A stretch of 64,000 nucleotides of DNA from JAEULH01 sp963789785 (lineage in GTDB: Bacteria; Pseudomonadota; Alphaproteobacteria; Rhodospirillales; Defluviicoccaceae), in assembly GCA_963789785.1 (NCBI GenBank), contig CAWBNC010000035.1:1-64000 (forward strand), given 5' to 3'. Under the pieces are notes generated by a model. That model made no database searches. It saw only the letters and a list, made by a program, of their open reading frames with translations, and was not told the DNA's origin. Shown here piece after piece: positions 48,330 through 56,875 of the stretch. Every line of letters starts with the position of its first letter. Position 1 is the first letter of the stretch. Both the position numbers and the translations under genes were made by a program.

Positions 48330-49724
48330 ATGGCCGAAAATCTCACGGGCTTCGCCTACCTTATCGCCGCGGTGCTGTTCATCCTGGCGCTGCGCGGACT
48401 TTCCAACCCCGAATCCGCTCGCATGGGCAACGTCTTCGGCATGGTCGGTATGGCCATCGCCGTCATTACTACCCTGCTCAGCCCGGGCGTGGTCAGCTAC
48501 TGGCTGATCATCCTCGGGATCCTGATCGGCGGCAGCGTCGGCACCGTGGTGGCGCTCAGGATCCAGATGACTCAGCTTCCCGAGCTGGTCGCCGCTTTCC
48601 ACAGTCTCGTCGGCATGGCCGCGGTATTCGTCGCGACGGCCGCCTTTTATAATCCGGAAGCCTACGGGATCGGCACGTCCGGCAACATCCACGGCGGCAG
48701 CCTGGTCGAGATGTCGCTCGGCGTCGCCATCGGCGCGATCACCTTCTCTGGCTCGGTCATTGCCTTCGCCAAGCTGGCGGGCAAGATGAGCGGCAACCCG
48801 ATTACGTTCCCGATGCAACATCCGCTGAACGCGGCCATCGGGGTCGTCATCGTGCTGGCCATTATCTGGTTCTGCACTGCGGAATCGGCCGTTGCCTACT
48901 GGGCAATCGTGCTCTTGGCGTTCGCAATCGGCTTTCTGCTGATCATCCCGATCGGCGGCGCCGATATGCCGGTGGTCGTCTCGATGCTTAACTCATACTC
49001 GGGCTGGGCTGCGGCCGGCATCGGCTTCACGTTGCAGAACCCGGCGCTGGTGATCACCGGGGCCCTGGTCGGCTCATCGGGCGCGATCCTCTCGTACATC
49101 ATGTGCAAAGGGATGAATCGATCGATTTTCAACGTGCTCCTCGGCGGCTTCGGCGGCGAGGGCGCCTCGCCGGCGGCGGCGACCTCTTCCGAGGGCAAGT
49201 CGGTCCGACCCGGATCGGCGGAAGATGCCGCGTTCATCATGAAGAACGCCAACAAGGTCATCATCGTCCCCGGCTACGGCATGGCTGTCGCCCAGGCGCA
49301 GCACGCAGTGCGCGAGATGGCCGATCTGCTCAAGGAGGAGGGGGTCGAGGTCAAGTTCGCGATCCATCCGGTCGCGGGACGCATGCCGGGGCACATGAAC
49401 GTGCTGCTGGCCGAAGCCAACGTTCCCTACGACGACGTTTTCGAGCTCGAGGCAATCAACCACGAATTCTCGACCTGCGACGTCGCCTACGTCATCGGCG
49501 CCAACGACATCACCAACCCCTCGGCGCGCACCGACAAGTCCAGCCCGATTTACGGCATGCCCATCCTCGACTGCGACAAAGCGGGTACGACCCTGTTCGT
49601 CAAGCGGTCGATGGCGTCGGGCTACGCCGGGGTGGACAATCCGCTGTTTTTCGGCGACAAGACGATGATGCTGTTCGGCGACGCCAAGAAGATGACCGAG
49701 GAGATCGTCCAGGCCCTCGGATAG
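48330..49724 (+). CDS. pntB: NAD(P) transhydrogenase subunit beta
   Basis: The 464-residue beta subunit has about eight or nine membrane helices of the proton channel (e.g. LIAAVLFILALRGL, YWAIVLLAFAIGFLLIIPIGG). The C-terminal NADP(H)-binding domain III has KVIIVPGYGMAVAQAQHAV, VKFAIHPVAGRMPGHMNVL and DVAYVIGANDITNPSAR. With PntAA/AB it drives NADP reduction by NADH using the proton gradient. It is the last gene of the operon and is followed by two hairpins. Confidence 0.97.
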   Translation: MAENLTGFAYLIAAVLFILALRGLSNPESARMGNVFGMVGMAIAVITTLLSPGVVSYWLIILGILIGGSVGTVVALRIQMTQLPELVAAFHSLVGMAAVFVATAAFYNPEAYGIGTSGNIHGGSLVEMSLGVAIGAITFSGSVIAFAKLAGKMSGNPITFPMQHPLNAAIGVVIVLAIIWFCTAESAVAYWAIVLLAFAIGFLLIIPIGGADMPVVVSMLNSYSGWAAAGIGFTLQNPALVITGALVGSSGAILSYIMCKGMNRSIFNVLLGGFGGEGASPAAATSSEGKSVRPGSAEDAAFIMKNANKVIIVPGYGMAVAQAQHAVREMADLLKEEGVEVKFAIHPVAGRMPGHMNVLLAEANVPYDDVFELEAINHEFSTCDVAYVIGANDITNPSARTDKSSPIYGMPILDCDKAGTTLFVKRSMASGYAGVDNPLFFGDKTMMLFGDAKKMTEEIVQALG

Positions 49725-49751
49725 GAATTCGATGAAGGTGTAACGGAATCG

Positions 49752-49791
49752 TCGACCTGCCTTCAAACGACTGCGTTTGAAGGCAGGTCGA
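49752..49791. repeat. perfect 18-bp inverted repeat with 4-base loop after pntB
   Basis: TCGACCTGCCTTCAAACG (49752-49769) pairs completely with 49774-49791 around the loop ACTG. It begins 28 bases after the pntB stop. No T run follows, so it is not itself a standard intrinsic terminator. It may stabilise the 3' end of the mRNA or be a short palindromic repeat element. Confidence 0.85.
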
Positions 49792-49846
49792 TCCAGGGAT
49801 CACCGTCTGCCGTCAGAGCGAACAAGAGCGGGACTATGAAACGATG

Positions 49847-49874
49847 CGGGGCTTCGGCCCCGTTTTCTTTTTTT
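49847..49874 (+). terminator. rho-independent terminator of the pnt operon
   Basis: A CGGGGC/GCCCCG stem capped by the very stable TTCG tetraloop (49847-49862) is followed immediately by TTTTCTTTTTTT. It lies about 120 bases past the pntB stop and just before the convergent GST gene, so it probably ends the pnt transcript. Confidence 0.85.
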
Positions 49875-49910
49875 GGGAAGCAGTTCTGCAGCAGGGCTTC
49901 GGCGCCGCGT

Positions 49911-50540
49911 CTACACCTTCGCGCTCGGACGGGCGCTGACGCTCTCGTACCAGCGTCGGGCATGGGCGGCGTCCTCCGGCAGCATGAATTTCAGCCAGCC
50001 GGCGAAGTCGACGAGCACGTGGGCGAAGATGTCGGCGGCGGTGAAGCGATCGCCGGCCATGTACGGCCCTGTCGCCAGCAGATCGTCGAGGCGGGCGAGA
50101 AAGCGCTCCGTCCGCACCTGGCCGCGCTCAGCGAGTTCCGGGATCTGGGCGTAGTTGTCCGGCCCGACCAGGGCCCGATCCTTCAGCCCGGGCGCGGCGT
50201 TGCGCAGCGCCTCGGTGATCGCCTGCCAGCCCTCCGCTTCGAGGCGCCAGAGCCGGTCGGCGATGATCGCCCGTTCGACGGGCGTTGCGCCGAGAAGCGG
50301 CGGTTCGGGTGCGATCTCCTCGAGATAGCGCCAGCAGCCCTGCGTCGAGGTCAGGCGGGTGCCGTCATCGAGCTCGAGAACCGGCACCGTGCAGTGGGGA
50401 TTGATCGCGCGGAAGGCCGGCGACAGATGCTCGCCGTGACGCAGATCGACCTGCTGGACGGGGATGTCCAGCCCTTTTTCGGCAATAAAGATGCGAACGA
50501 AGCGGGGGCTGGGGGCCGTTGCGCAGTCGTAAAACTTCAT
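49911..50540 (-). CDS. glutathione S-transferase family protein
   Basis: The 209-residue cytosolic protein has a thioredoxin-fold N-terminal domain (MKFYDCATAPSPRFVRIFIAE). The conserved cis-Pro is in NPHCTVPVLELDDG, and a glutathione-gamma-glutamyl contact is in LTSTQGCWRYLEE. The C-terminal helical domain contains YMAGDRFTAADIFAHVLVDF with the N-capping Asp. It belongs among the beta/theta-like bacterial GSTs; the substrate is unknown. Its start overlaps the stop of the upstream aminotransferase by 4 bases, so the two are cotranscribed. Confidence 0.88.
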   Translation of the reverse strand: MKFYDCATAPSPRFVRIFIAEKGLDIPVQQVDLRHGEHLSPAFRAINPHCTVPVLELDDGTRLTSTQGCWRYLEEIAPEPPLLGATPVERAIIADRLWRLEAEGWQAITEALRNAAPGLKDRALVGPDNYAQIPELAERGQVRTERFLARLDDLLATGPYMAGDRFTAADIFAHVLVDFAGWLKFMLPEDAAHARRWYESVSARPSAKV

Positions 50541-51401
50541 CGGTTTGCCGACCCCGCGGCGAAGGCGAAGTAGAGCTCGCGCGCTTGGCGGTATACCGAC
50601 CCGACCGGATACTCTTGATCCTCGACGCGCGTGCAGGGCAGAACCTTACCGTAGTTGCCGGTCGCGAAGACCTCGGTCGCGTCGAGCAGTTCGGGGAAAT
50701 CAATAGCGCGTTCGGCCACGTCCACATCGTTGTCGCGGAGCAGGGCGATGACCCGCTGGCGGGTGATCCCGTTCAGGAAGGTGCCGTTGGCCGCCGGCGT
50801 GTGCACGATCCCGTCCTTGACGAAAAACAGGTTCATGTAGCCGAACTCAGCAACGTTGCCATTCGGGTCGAGGACGATCGGGTGATCGAAACCCCGCGCC
50901 GAGGCCTCGCGGCCGGCGCGGGCAACGTTGGGGTAGAGGCAGGAGGCCTTGGACTCGGTCGGCGCCATGTCCTTGGCCGGGCGCCGGAACGTCGAAAGGC
51001 AGGCGCTAAACCCGGCATCCGCCGGGAGCGGCAATTCGTAAACGGCCATCGCAAACTGCGTGCTCTGCGGGTCGGGAACGACGAATCCCGAACTCGGCGT
51101 ACAGCATCGGGCAGATGTAGAGCTCGGCGCTGTCGGAGAAGCGGTGAATGCCTTCCCATGCCAGCGCCTCGATTTCGCCGGCTGTCAGCGGCGAGGCCAG
51201 GCCGAGGATTGCCGCTGACTTCACCACGCGTGCGCAATGCCGGTCCAGATCCGGAGCCACCCCGGCGAAGGCGCGGGCGCCGTCAAAGGCGACGGAGGCC
51301 AGCCACATCGCGTGGCTTTTCGCGCTGAGGATTGCCGGGTTGCCCTTTCGCCAGCGGCCGTCGGCGTACGTGATGACCTTGCCGGTATGTGCTTTTGCCA
51401 T
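50537..51401 (-). CDS. class IV aminotransferase, branched-chain type (one frameshift)
   Basis: Corrected length is about 287 residues. The N terminus has GRWRKGNPAILSAKSHAMWLASVAFDGARAF in two blocks, and SAELYICPMLY. After the shift come KASCLYPNVARAGREASARG with the PLP Lys, AEFGYMNLFFVK, NGITRQRVIALL and the C-terminal GNYGKVLPCTRVEDQEY. These are branched-chain aminotransferase (IlvE-like) features, short relative to IlvE, so a D-amino-acid or ADCL-type activity is an alternative. The break is GAACTC at 51090-51095; dropping one A restores AESGFVVPDPQSTQFAMAV. Confidence 0.82.
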
Positions 51402-51567
51402 GATCCGCGAAGCTTACGCCATATTCCGCCGGCGGCGGAAGGTGTTGTCGCACCCTTTGACGGGCATACCGTGTATGCGCGAACCGGCGGATGCCGGACA
51501 CGCCGATGGCCACCGCTATTGGATGGCGGACGACGAGGGCAGGAAGGGGATGGCGAAAGGAGAGGTC

Positions 51568-51771
51568 TCAGAAACCTTCACGCTCGAGGCGCTTGCGCTC
51601 GAGCTTGCGCGCCCGTCGTACGGCCTCGGCCTTTTCGCGCGCACGCCGCTCGGACGGCTTTTCGTAGGACCGCCGCAGCTTCATCTCACGAAAGATACCT
51701 TCGCGCTGCATCTTTTTCTTCAGCGCCTTCAGGGCCTGGTCGACGTTGTTGTCGCGGACGATCACTTGCAC
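51568..51771 (-). CDS. rpsU: 30S ribosomal protein S21
   Basis: The 67-residue basic protein begins VQVIVRDNNVDQALKALKKK and continues FREMKLRRSYEKPSERRARE with an Arg/Lys-rich helical tail (RRARKLERKRLEREGF). This is the standard S21 architecture and length in alphaproteobacteria. The start is probably GTG at 51771; a frame extending upstream has no homology. It is divergent from the second deformylase gene. Confidence 0.95.
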   Translation of the reverse strand: MQVIVRDNNVDQALKALKKKMQREGIFREMKLRRSYEKPSERRAREKAEAVRRARKLERKRLEREGF

Positions 51772-51910
51772 GAGTTGCTCACTCTCTCTCTCCAAGCATG
51801 TCATGGAAACCCGGGACGGCGCTTGTAACACACCTGCGCCGCGGCTGTGAAGGCTTGTCCGCTCGTTTCGGCGTGCCGACATCTCATCCGGGCAAGTTAA
51901 GGAGCGGACA

Positions 51911-52513
51911 ATGGCCATCCTGAAGATCGCGCGCATGGGGCACCCCATCCTTCGCCGGCCGGCCGAGGCGGTGGCCGATCCGACGGCACCGGAGGTTAGC
52001 CGCATCGTCGCCGACATGATTGACACCATGAACGACGCCGGCGGGGTCGGCCTTGCAGCGCCGCAAGTGCACATTGGCAAGCGGATCGTCGTTTTCCACG
52101 TGCCGAAGGGGCGTGCCGGCGATCCGGACGGGGAAGCCAATATCGGTGACGGAGCGGTCGCTCTGACCGTCCTGATCAACCCTTTTATCGAACCGCTCGA
52201 CGACGCCATGGAAGAGGGCTGGGAAGCCTGCCTTTCCGTGCCGGATCTGACCGGTCTCGTTCCCCGCTACCGGCGTATTTGCTACCGTGGCATAGGTCCG
52301 CGCGCACAGTCGATCGAACGCGTTGCAGAGGGTTTCCACGCTCGCGTCGTTCAGCACGAGTGCGATCACCTCGACGGCATCCTATATCCGCAACGGATGA
52401 CCGACATGCGCCAGCTGGCGTATGTTGAAGAGCTGCGCCGGCATCCGCAGCAAGCGGTGCGAAGCCGGCCCGAGGCGTCCGACGAGCGAGCAGCGAGGGT
52501 GGCAAATTCATGA
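51911..52513 (+). CDS. second peptide deformylase homologue
   Basis: The 200-residue protein has the three deformylase motifs GGVGLAAPQVHIGK, WEACLSVPDLTG and VVQHECDHLDGILYPQ. Motif 2 reads EACLS instead of EGCLS, but the Cys ligand, both His ligands and the catalytic Glu equivalent are retained (HEVDH becomes HECDH with Glu kept). It may deformylate a subset of proteins or act as a Def variant alongside the def-fmt copy at 17 kb. ATG 51911 follows GGAGCGGACA. It is translationally coupled to coq9 (ATGA overlap). Confidence 0.88.
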   Translation: MAILKIARMGHPILRRPAEAVADPTAPEVSRIVADMIDTMNDAGGVGLAAPQVHIGKRIVVFHVPKGRAGDPDGEANIGDGAVALTVLINPFIEPLDDAMEEGWEACLSVPDLTGLVPRYRRICYRGIGPRAQSIERVAEGFHARVVQHECDHLDGILYPQRMTDMRQLAYVEELRRHPQQAVRSRPEASDERAARVANS

Positions 52514-53196
52514 ACAGCGAAACGATGACCGTCGAACAGGCCGACGGCGAGATCCGCGCAGCCCGGGATGCCATCCTGGAGGCGGTTCTGCCGCAGGTTG
52601 CGTTCGACGGCTGGACAATGAAGACTGTTGCATCCGCCGCCGAACGAGCCGGATTTCCCGCCGGAACGGCCGAACGCTTGTTTCCGAAGGGCGTCATCGA
52701 TGTCTTAAGCCACCTGTCGGACCGGTCAAACCGGAAAATGCTGGCGGCAATGGCGGACCATGACATGGCTCCGACGTCCGTCCGCGATCGGATTGCCCGC
52801 GCCGTCAAACTTCGCATCGAGGCGAACGCATCGTACAAGGAGTCCATCCGCCGTGCGCTTTCGTTCCTCGCGCTGCCGCAGAACGCGAGCGTCGCGGCGA
52901 GCAACACCCTGCGCACGGTCGACGCCCTGTGGTACGCCGCCGGAGACACTGCCACTGACTTCAGCTACTACAGCAAGCGCGCCCTGTTGGCGCCGGTCTA
53001 CGTCGCGACAGTTCTCTACTGGATCGATGACAACTCGGAAGGCTTCCTCGAGACTTGGTCGTTCCTGGACCGCCGGCTCGATAACGTCCTGCAGATCCCC
53101 CGTCTGAGCGCGAAGCTGCGGGCGATTATCAACCCATTGTCATGGTTTACCGGCCGCAGGCCTGAAGGCGATTACGAGCCCCGCCAGCCAGCCTGA
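52510..53196 (+). CDS. coq9: COQ9-family ubiquinone biosynthesis accessory protein
   Basis: The 228-residue protein has an N-terminal TetR-like helical fold (ARDAILEAVLPQVAFDGWTMKTVASAAERAGF) and the COQ9 core (RIEANASYKESIRRALSFLALPQN, TLRTVDALWYAAGDTATDFSYYSKR, YVATVLYWIDDNSEGF). COQ9 binds lipid and delivers ubiquinone intermediates to the Coq7 hydroxylase. The ATG overlaps the upstream deformylase stop. It ends directly against the convergent small membrane-protein gene. Confidence 0.93.
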   Translation: MNSETMTVEQADGEIRAARDAILEAVLPQVAFDGWTMKTVASAAERAGFPAGTAERLFPKGVIDVLSHLSDRSNRKMLAAMADHDMAPTSVRDRIARAVKLRIEANASYKESIRRALSFLALPQNASVAASNTLRTVDALWYAAGDTATDFSYYSKRALLAPVYVATVLYWIDDNSEGFLETWSFLDRRLDNVLQIPRLSAKLRAIINPLSWFTGRRPEGDYEPRQPA

Positions 53197-53361
53197 CTAT
53201 GATATTGCCCGCAACAGCAGGCCAAGACCGCCGACGGCGGCGGCCAAAGCCATAATGGCGCCGAAGAACAGGCGACCGAGCGGCTCCGAGGTGTCGACCC
53301 GGCGCAAGAACCACCACGAGGCGACGAAGACGGCGGCGGCAAAAAGGGACACCGCATCCAT
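53197..53361 (-). CDS. small two-helix membrane protein (54 residues)
   Basis: I do not recognise this protein, but the frame is credible. ATG 53361 to TAG 53197 encodes MDAVSLFAAAVFVASWWFLR, a polar turn (RVDTSEPLGR) and a second helix LFFGAIMALAAAVGGLGLLL. The hydrophobic pattern and turn are unlikely by chance, and third positions are strongly GC. It lies 26 bp downstream of the PadR-like gene in the same direction and abuts coq9. A membrane hairpin peptide of unknown role is the best description. Confidence 0.6.
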   Translation of the reverse strand: MDAVSLFAAAVFVASWWFLRRVDTSEPLGRLFFGAIMALAAAVGGLGLLLRAIS

Positions 53362-53387
53362 GCGGCTTTATGAGCCGGGGATGGGCT

Positions 53388-53936
53388 TCATGTTCGACTG
53401 GTCCGGAGCCTCTCGGCCAACGTTCCAAGCCAGCCGATCCGGCTTTCCAGCAGCGTCATGTCGTGATCGAGCCAAGCCGCGAGATAGCCTTCATCGCCGG
53501 CATCGTGCGCGCGCAGATCCCGCAATCGCATCAATTCGCGGTCGCAGACATCGATGAGGAGCCTGATCTGGTCGATCCGCGCACTTGGCTCGAGCAAGTG
53601 GAGAAAGCGGAACTTCAGCGCCATAACCAGCTTCGTCAGCTCGGTCGAGGACGGGCGGACGTTCGCCATCAGCAGCGCGCGCATTTCCACGCGGCCGTGC
53701 TCGGTAATTCGCAACACCGCCTCGTCACCCTCACCGGCGATCGTCTCGACCAGGCCCTCGTAATTCAGAAGTTCGATCGAATGGCCCATGATCTCCGGCG
53801 TCGGGCCGATGATGCGGCTGATGAAATGCCGGATGGCGATGGCGAGATCGCTGTAGCGCTTCGGCCCAAGGGCGAGTGTGCCCAGCGCGCAGAGCCGGAT
53901 CGACTCCTTCGGTGTCAGCGTCTGGTCGGCATACAT
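53388..53936 (-). CDS. PadR-like winged-helix transcriptional regulator
   Basis: The 182-residue protein has an N-terminal winged helix (SIRLCALGTLALGPKRYSDLAIAIRHF, then GHSIELLNYEGLVETIAGEG and VLRITEHGRVEMRALL). A C-terminal helical region (TKLVMALKFRFLHLLEP, LLIDVCDRELMRLRDLRAH) resembles the PadR C-terminal dimerisation domain. ATG 53936 was preferred because GGGAG lies 8 bases upstream; an ATG at 53966 is in frame. It is downstream of hemA and upstream of the small membrane protein, which it may control. Ligand and targets are unknown. Confidence 0.72.
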   Translation of the reverse strand: MYADQTLTPKESIRLCALGTLALGPKRYSDLAIAIRHFISRIIGPTPEIMGHSIELLNYEGLVETIAGEGDEAVLRITEHGRVEMRALLMANVRPSSTELTKLVMALKFRFLHLLEPSARIDQIRLLIDVCDRELMRLRDLRAHDAGDEGYLAAWLDHDMTLLESRIGWLGTLAERLRTSRT

Positions 53937-54027
53937 CGTTGACACTCCCGAACCGAGGATCTCCATACGATGGGCCGGCCGGCGCGGAAAGTCCATTGCG
54001 CCGCCGCCGGGCGGCGAGCCAGAGTGC

Positions 54028-55239
54028 TTAGGCCGCCTCGCGCAGATGCAGGCGTCGCCAGACGTCCCTCAGCGCTTCGATCAGATGGCTCATGTGGGCG
54101 TCGCTGTGCAGCGGCGTCGGGGTTATGCGCAGCCGCTCGGTGCCCCTGGTGACGGTCGGGAAGTTGATCGGCTGGACATAGACGCCGTGCCGCCGCAACA
54201 GCTCGTCGCTCGCCTGCCTGCATAGCACCGGATCGCCGACCATTACCGGGACGATGTGGCTGACGCTGTCGGCCACCGGTAGGCCGGCGGCGGCAAGACG
54301 TCGCTTCAGGGTCGCCGCCCGCTCCTGATGGCGCACCCGGATCTCGTCGTGCGCCTTGAGATGGCGGATGCTGGCGAGGGCGCCGGCGGCGATCGCCGGC
54401 GGCATGGCGGTTGAGAAGATGAATCCGGAGCCGTAGCTGCGGACGAAGTCGCACAGCGCCGCGGAACCGGCGATGTAGCCGCCGACGGTTCCGACTGCCT
54501 TGGCGAGCGTGCCCTGGATGACGGTCAGCCGTGACATCTGCCCGTCCCGCTCGGCAACACCGGCCCCGCGGGGACCGTACATGCCGACCGCATGGACCTC
54601 GTCGAGGAAGGTCATGGCGTTGTGGCGTTCCGCGACATCGCAGATTTCGCCGATCGGAGCGATGTCGCCGTCCATCGAGTAGACGGATTCGAAGGCGACC
54701 AGCTTCGGCCGGCCCGGCTCGCAGGCGGCAAGCAGTTCGTCGAGATGAGCAACGTCGTTATGGCGGAAGATCCGCTTCTCCGCCTTGGAATGGACGATGC
54801 CCTCGATCATCGAATTGTGGTTCATCGAGTCCGAGATGACCACGCACTGCGGCAGCATCCGGCAGATGGTGCTGAGAGCGGTCATGTTGGCGATCCAGCC
54901 GGAACCGAACAGCAGCGCCGCTTCGCTGCGATGCCAGTCGGCGAGCTCGCGCTCGAGCACCACATGGGTGTGGTTGGTACCGGAAATATTGCGGGTGCCG
55001 CCCGCGCCGGCGCCGTAGCGCTCAACCGCGTCATGCATCGCCGCCAGAACCGCCGGATGCTGCCCCATCCCGAGGTAATCGTTGGAGCACCAGACGGTGA
55101 TCTCGCGTACGGAGCCATCGACGTGGCACATGGCGGCCGGGAATCGCCCGGCATCGCGCTCGAGTTCGGCAAAAATGCGGTAGCGCCCTTCGCGCCGCAG
55201 CCGATCGACCTGCTCGCCGAAAAAAGCCTCGTAGTCCAT
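54028..55239 (-). CDS. hemA: 5-aminolevulinate synthase
   Basis: ALAS condenses glycine with succinyl-CoA to start tetrapyrrole synthesis by the C4 route characteristic of alphaproteobacteria. The 403-residue PLP enzyme begins MDYEAFFGEQVDRLRREGRYR. It shows VWCSNDYLGMGQHPAV, GAGAGGTRNISGTNHTHV, FDEVHAVGMYG-type DEVHAVGMYGPRGAG, and the PLP Lys in GTLAKAVGTVGGY (about residue 247). Length is standard and no shift is present. It is followed by the PadR-like gene and preceded 28 bp upstream by the class III aminotransferase. Confidence 0.97.
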   Translation of the reverse strand: MDYEAFFGEQVDRLRREGRYRIFAELERDAGRFPAAMCHVDGSVREITVWCSNDYLGMGQHPAVLAAMHDAVERYGAGAGGTRNISGTNHTHVVLERELADWHRSEAALLFGSGWIANMTALSTICRMLPQCVVISDSMNHNSMIEGIVHSKAEKRIFRHNDVAHLDELLAACEPGRPKLVAFESVYSMDGDIAPIGEICDVAERHNAMTFLDEVHAVGMYGPRGAGVAERDGQMSRLTVIQGTLAKAVGTVGGYIAGSAALCDFVRSYGSGFIFSTAMPPAIAAGALASIRHLKAHDEIRVRHQERAATLKRRLAAAGLPVADSVSHIVPVMVGDPVLCRQASDELLRRHGVYVQPINFPTVTRGTERLRITPTPLHSDAHMSHLIEALRDVWRRLHLREAA

Positions 55240-55267
55240 GCGTTCCTGCTCCCGCGTGCTGCGTTTC

Positions 55268-56684
55268 CTAAATCAGGCGCTCCCGCTTCGCCCAGGCGTG
55301 GGTGTCGTCGAGGGCGCGCTGGAACCTTTCGATCAATTCCTCGATATCGGCGGCGGAGATGATCAGGGGCGGCGAGAAGGCGATGACGTCGCCGGGCATG
55401 GCGCGGAGAATGAGCCCGTGAGCTTCCGCCCGTTTTGCCAGATAGGCGCCAACGCCTGATGCGGGCGCGAACGAGTCCTTGGTTTGCTTGTCTCTGACCA
55501 GCTCAACCGCCGCGACCAGGCCAATGCCCCGCACCTCACCGATCATGGGATGGTCGCAGAGCCTCCGCAAGCCGTCCTGCAGCACCGGCGAAACTTCTCG
55601 GACGTAACCGGCGATGTCGCGCTCTTCGTAGATCGCCAGCGCCTCGAGCGCCACCGACGCGGCTACGGGATGGCCGGAGTAAGTAAAGCCGTGCCCGAAA
55701 ATACCGATCTTATCGCTTTCGGCAACCATGGCCTGATAGATGGGCTCGGACACCAGCGTTGCCGAGATCGGAATGTAACCCGACGACAGCGCCTTGGCGC
55801 AGGTGATGATATCGGGCCGGATCCCGTAGGTCTCGGAGCCCCACATCCGTCCCGGTCCGGCCGAAGCCGCAGATGACCTCGTCGGCGATGAGGAGAATGT
55901 CGTGGCGGGCGAGGACCGCCTGGATCTTGTCGAAGTAGGTGGCCGGCGGAACGATCACACCGCCAGCGCCCATCACCGGCTCGGCGATCATCGCAGCGAC
56001 GGTGTGCGGCCCCTCGGAGACAATCAGGCGTTCCAGCCGCTCGGCCAGACGGGTGGCGAAATCCTCCTCGCTTTCGCCGGCGGCGGCGACGCGGTAGTGA
56101 TGCGGGCAGTCGGCGTGGAGGATACGCGCGATCGGCAGGTCGAAGTCGCGGTGGTTGGCCGGCAGCCCGGTCAGGCTGGCGGCGGCGATCGTGACGCCGT
56201 GATAGCCCTTGTGCCGGGAGATGATCTTCTTCTTCTCCGGCCGGCCGATGGCGTTGTTGTAGTACCAGACCAGCTTGACCGCGGTATCGTTGGCCTCCGA
56301 GCCGGAGTTGGCAAACAGCACCTTCGACATCGGCACCGGCGCCATCTCGATCAGCTTTTCCGACAGGTCGATGGTCGGCGCGGGGGCCTTGCCGCCGAAG
56401 GCGTGGTAGAACGGCAGCCGGCGCAGCGCCCGATCGGCGGCGTCGGCCAGCCGCGGCTCGCTGAAGCCGAGCGCTGTGCACCACAACCCGGCCATGCCCT
56501 CGATGTAGGCGTTGCCGGTTTCGTCGTAGACCCGAACCCCGTCGCCGCGGGTGATCACCAGCGGCCCGGTCTCGCGGTGACGCTTCAGGTTGGTGTAGGG
56601 ATGGATGCAATAGGCGATGTCGCGCGCCGCCGCCGAATTCGGCGCCGCATTCGGCGTTGCCGCCGCCTGTGCCTCGGTACTCAT
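55268..56684 (-). CDS. class III (omega) aminotransferase, polyamine:pyruvate type (one frameshift)
   Basis: Corrected length is about 471 residues. Seen are YDETGNAYIEGMAGLWCTALG, LFANSGSEANDTAVKLVWYY, ISRHKGYHGVTIAAASLTG, IAEPVMGAGGVIVPPATY and LIADEVICGFGRTG. After the shift come ITCAKALSSGYIPISATL with the PLP Lys and FGHGFTYSGHPVAASVALE. The pattern closely follows SpuC-like putrescine/polyamine:pyruvate aminotransferases. The break near 55850 is one extra G; removing it gives GRTGRMWGSETYGIRPD. It is divergent from the PotA-like gene, which supports an amine substrate, though beta-alanine or taurine enzymes are alternatives. Confidence 0.85.
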
Positions 56685-56875
56685 GCCGTGTCTCCACCTG
56701 CCCCGGTCGCGCGGGCTGGCCTGCCCACGCCTCGCCGCAGCTTAATCCCGCTTCCGCGCCGACGCGCCATGATTCCATACGATTGCCGATCCTCGCGCGA
56801 CGCCTTAGCTTTGCATGACGATCCTCCGGTATAGCAGCTCGGCCGCAGGGCCCGGCTCGTGGACGGGAAACAGCC

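Noticed and set aside
6132..51095. Programmed ribosomal frameshifting at GAGTTC
   Set aside because: The sites lie in unrelated genes whose homologues are not known to need recoding, lack stimulatory structures I can see, and share only a motif that collapses to GANTC. Sequence error is simpler.
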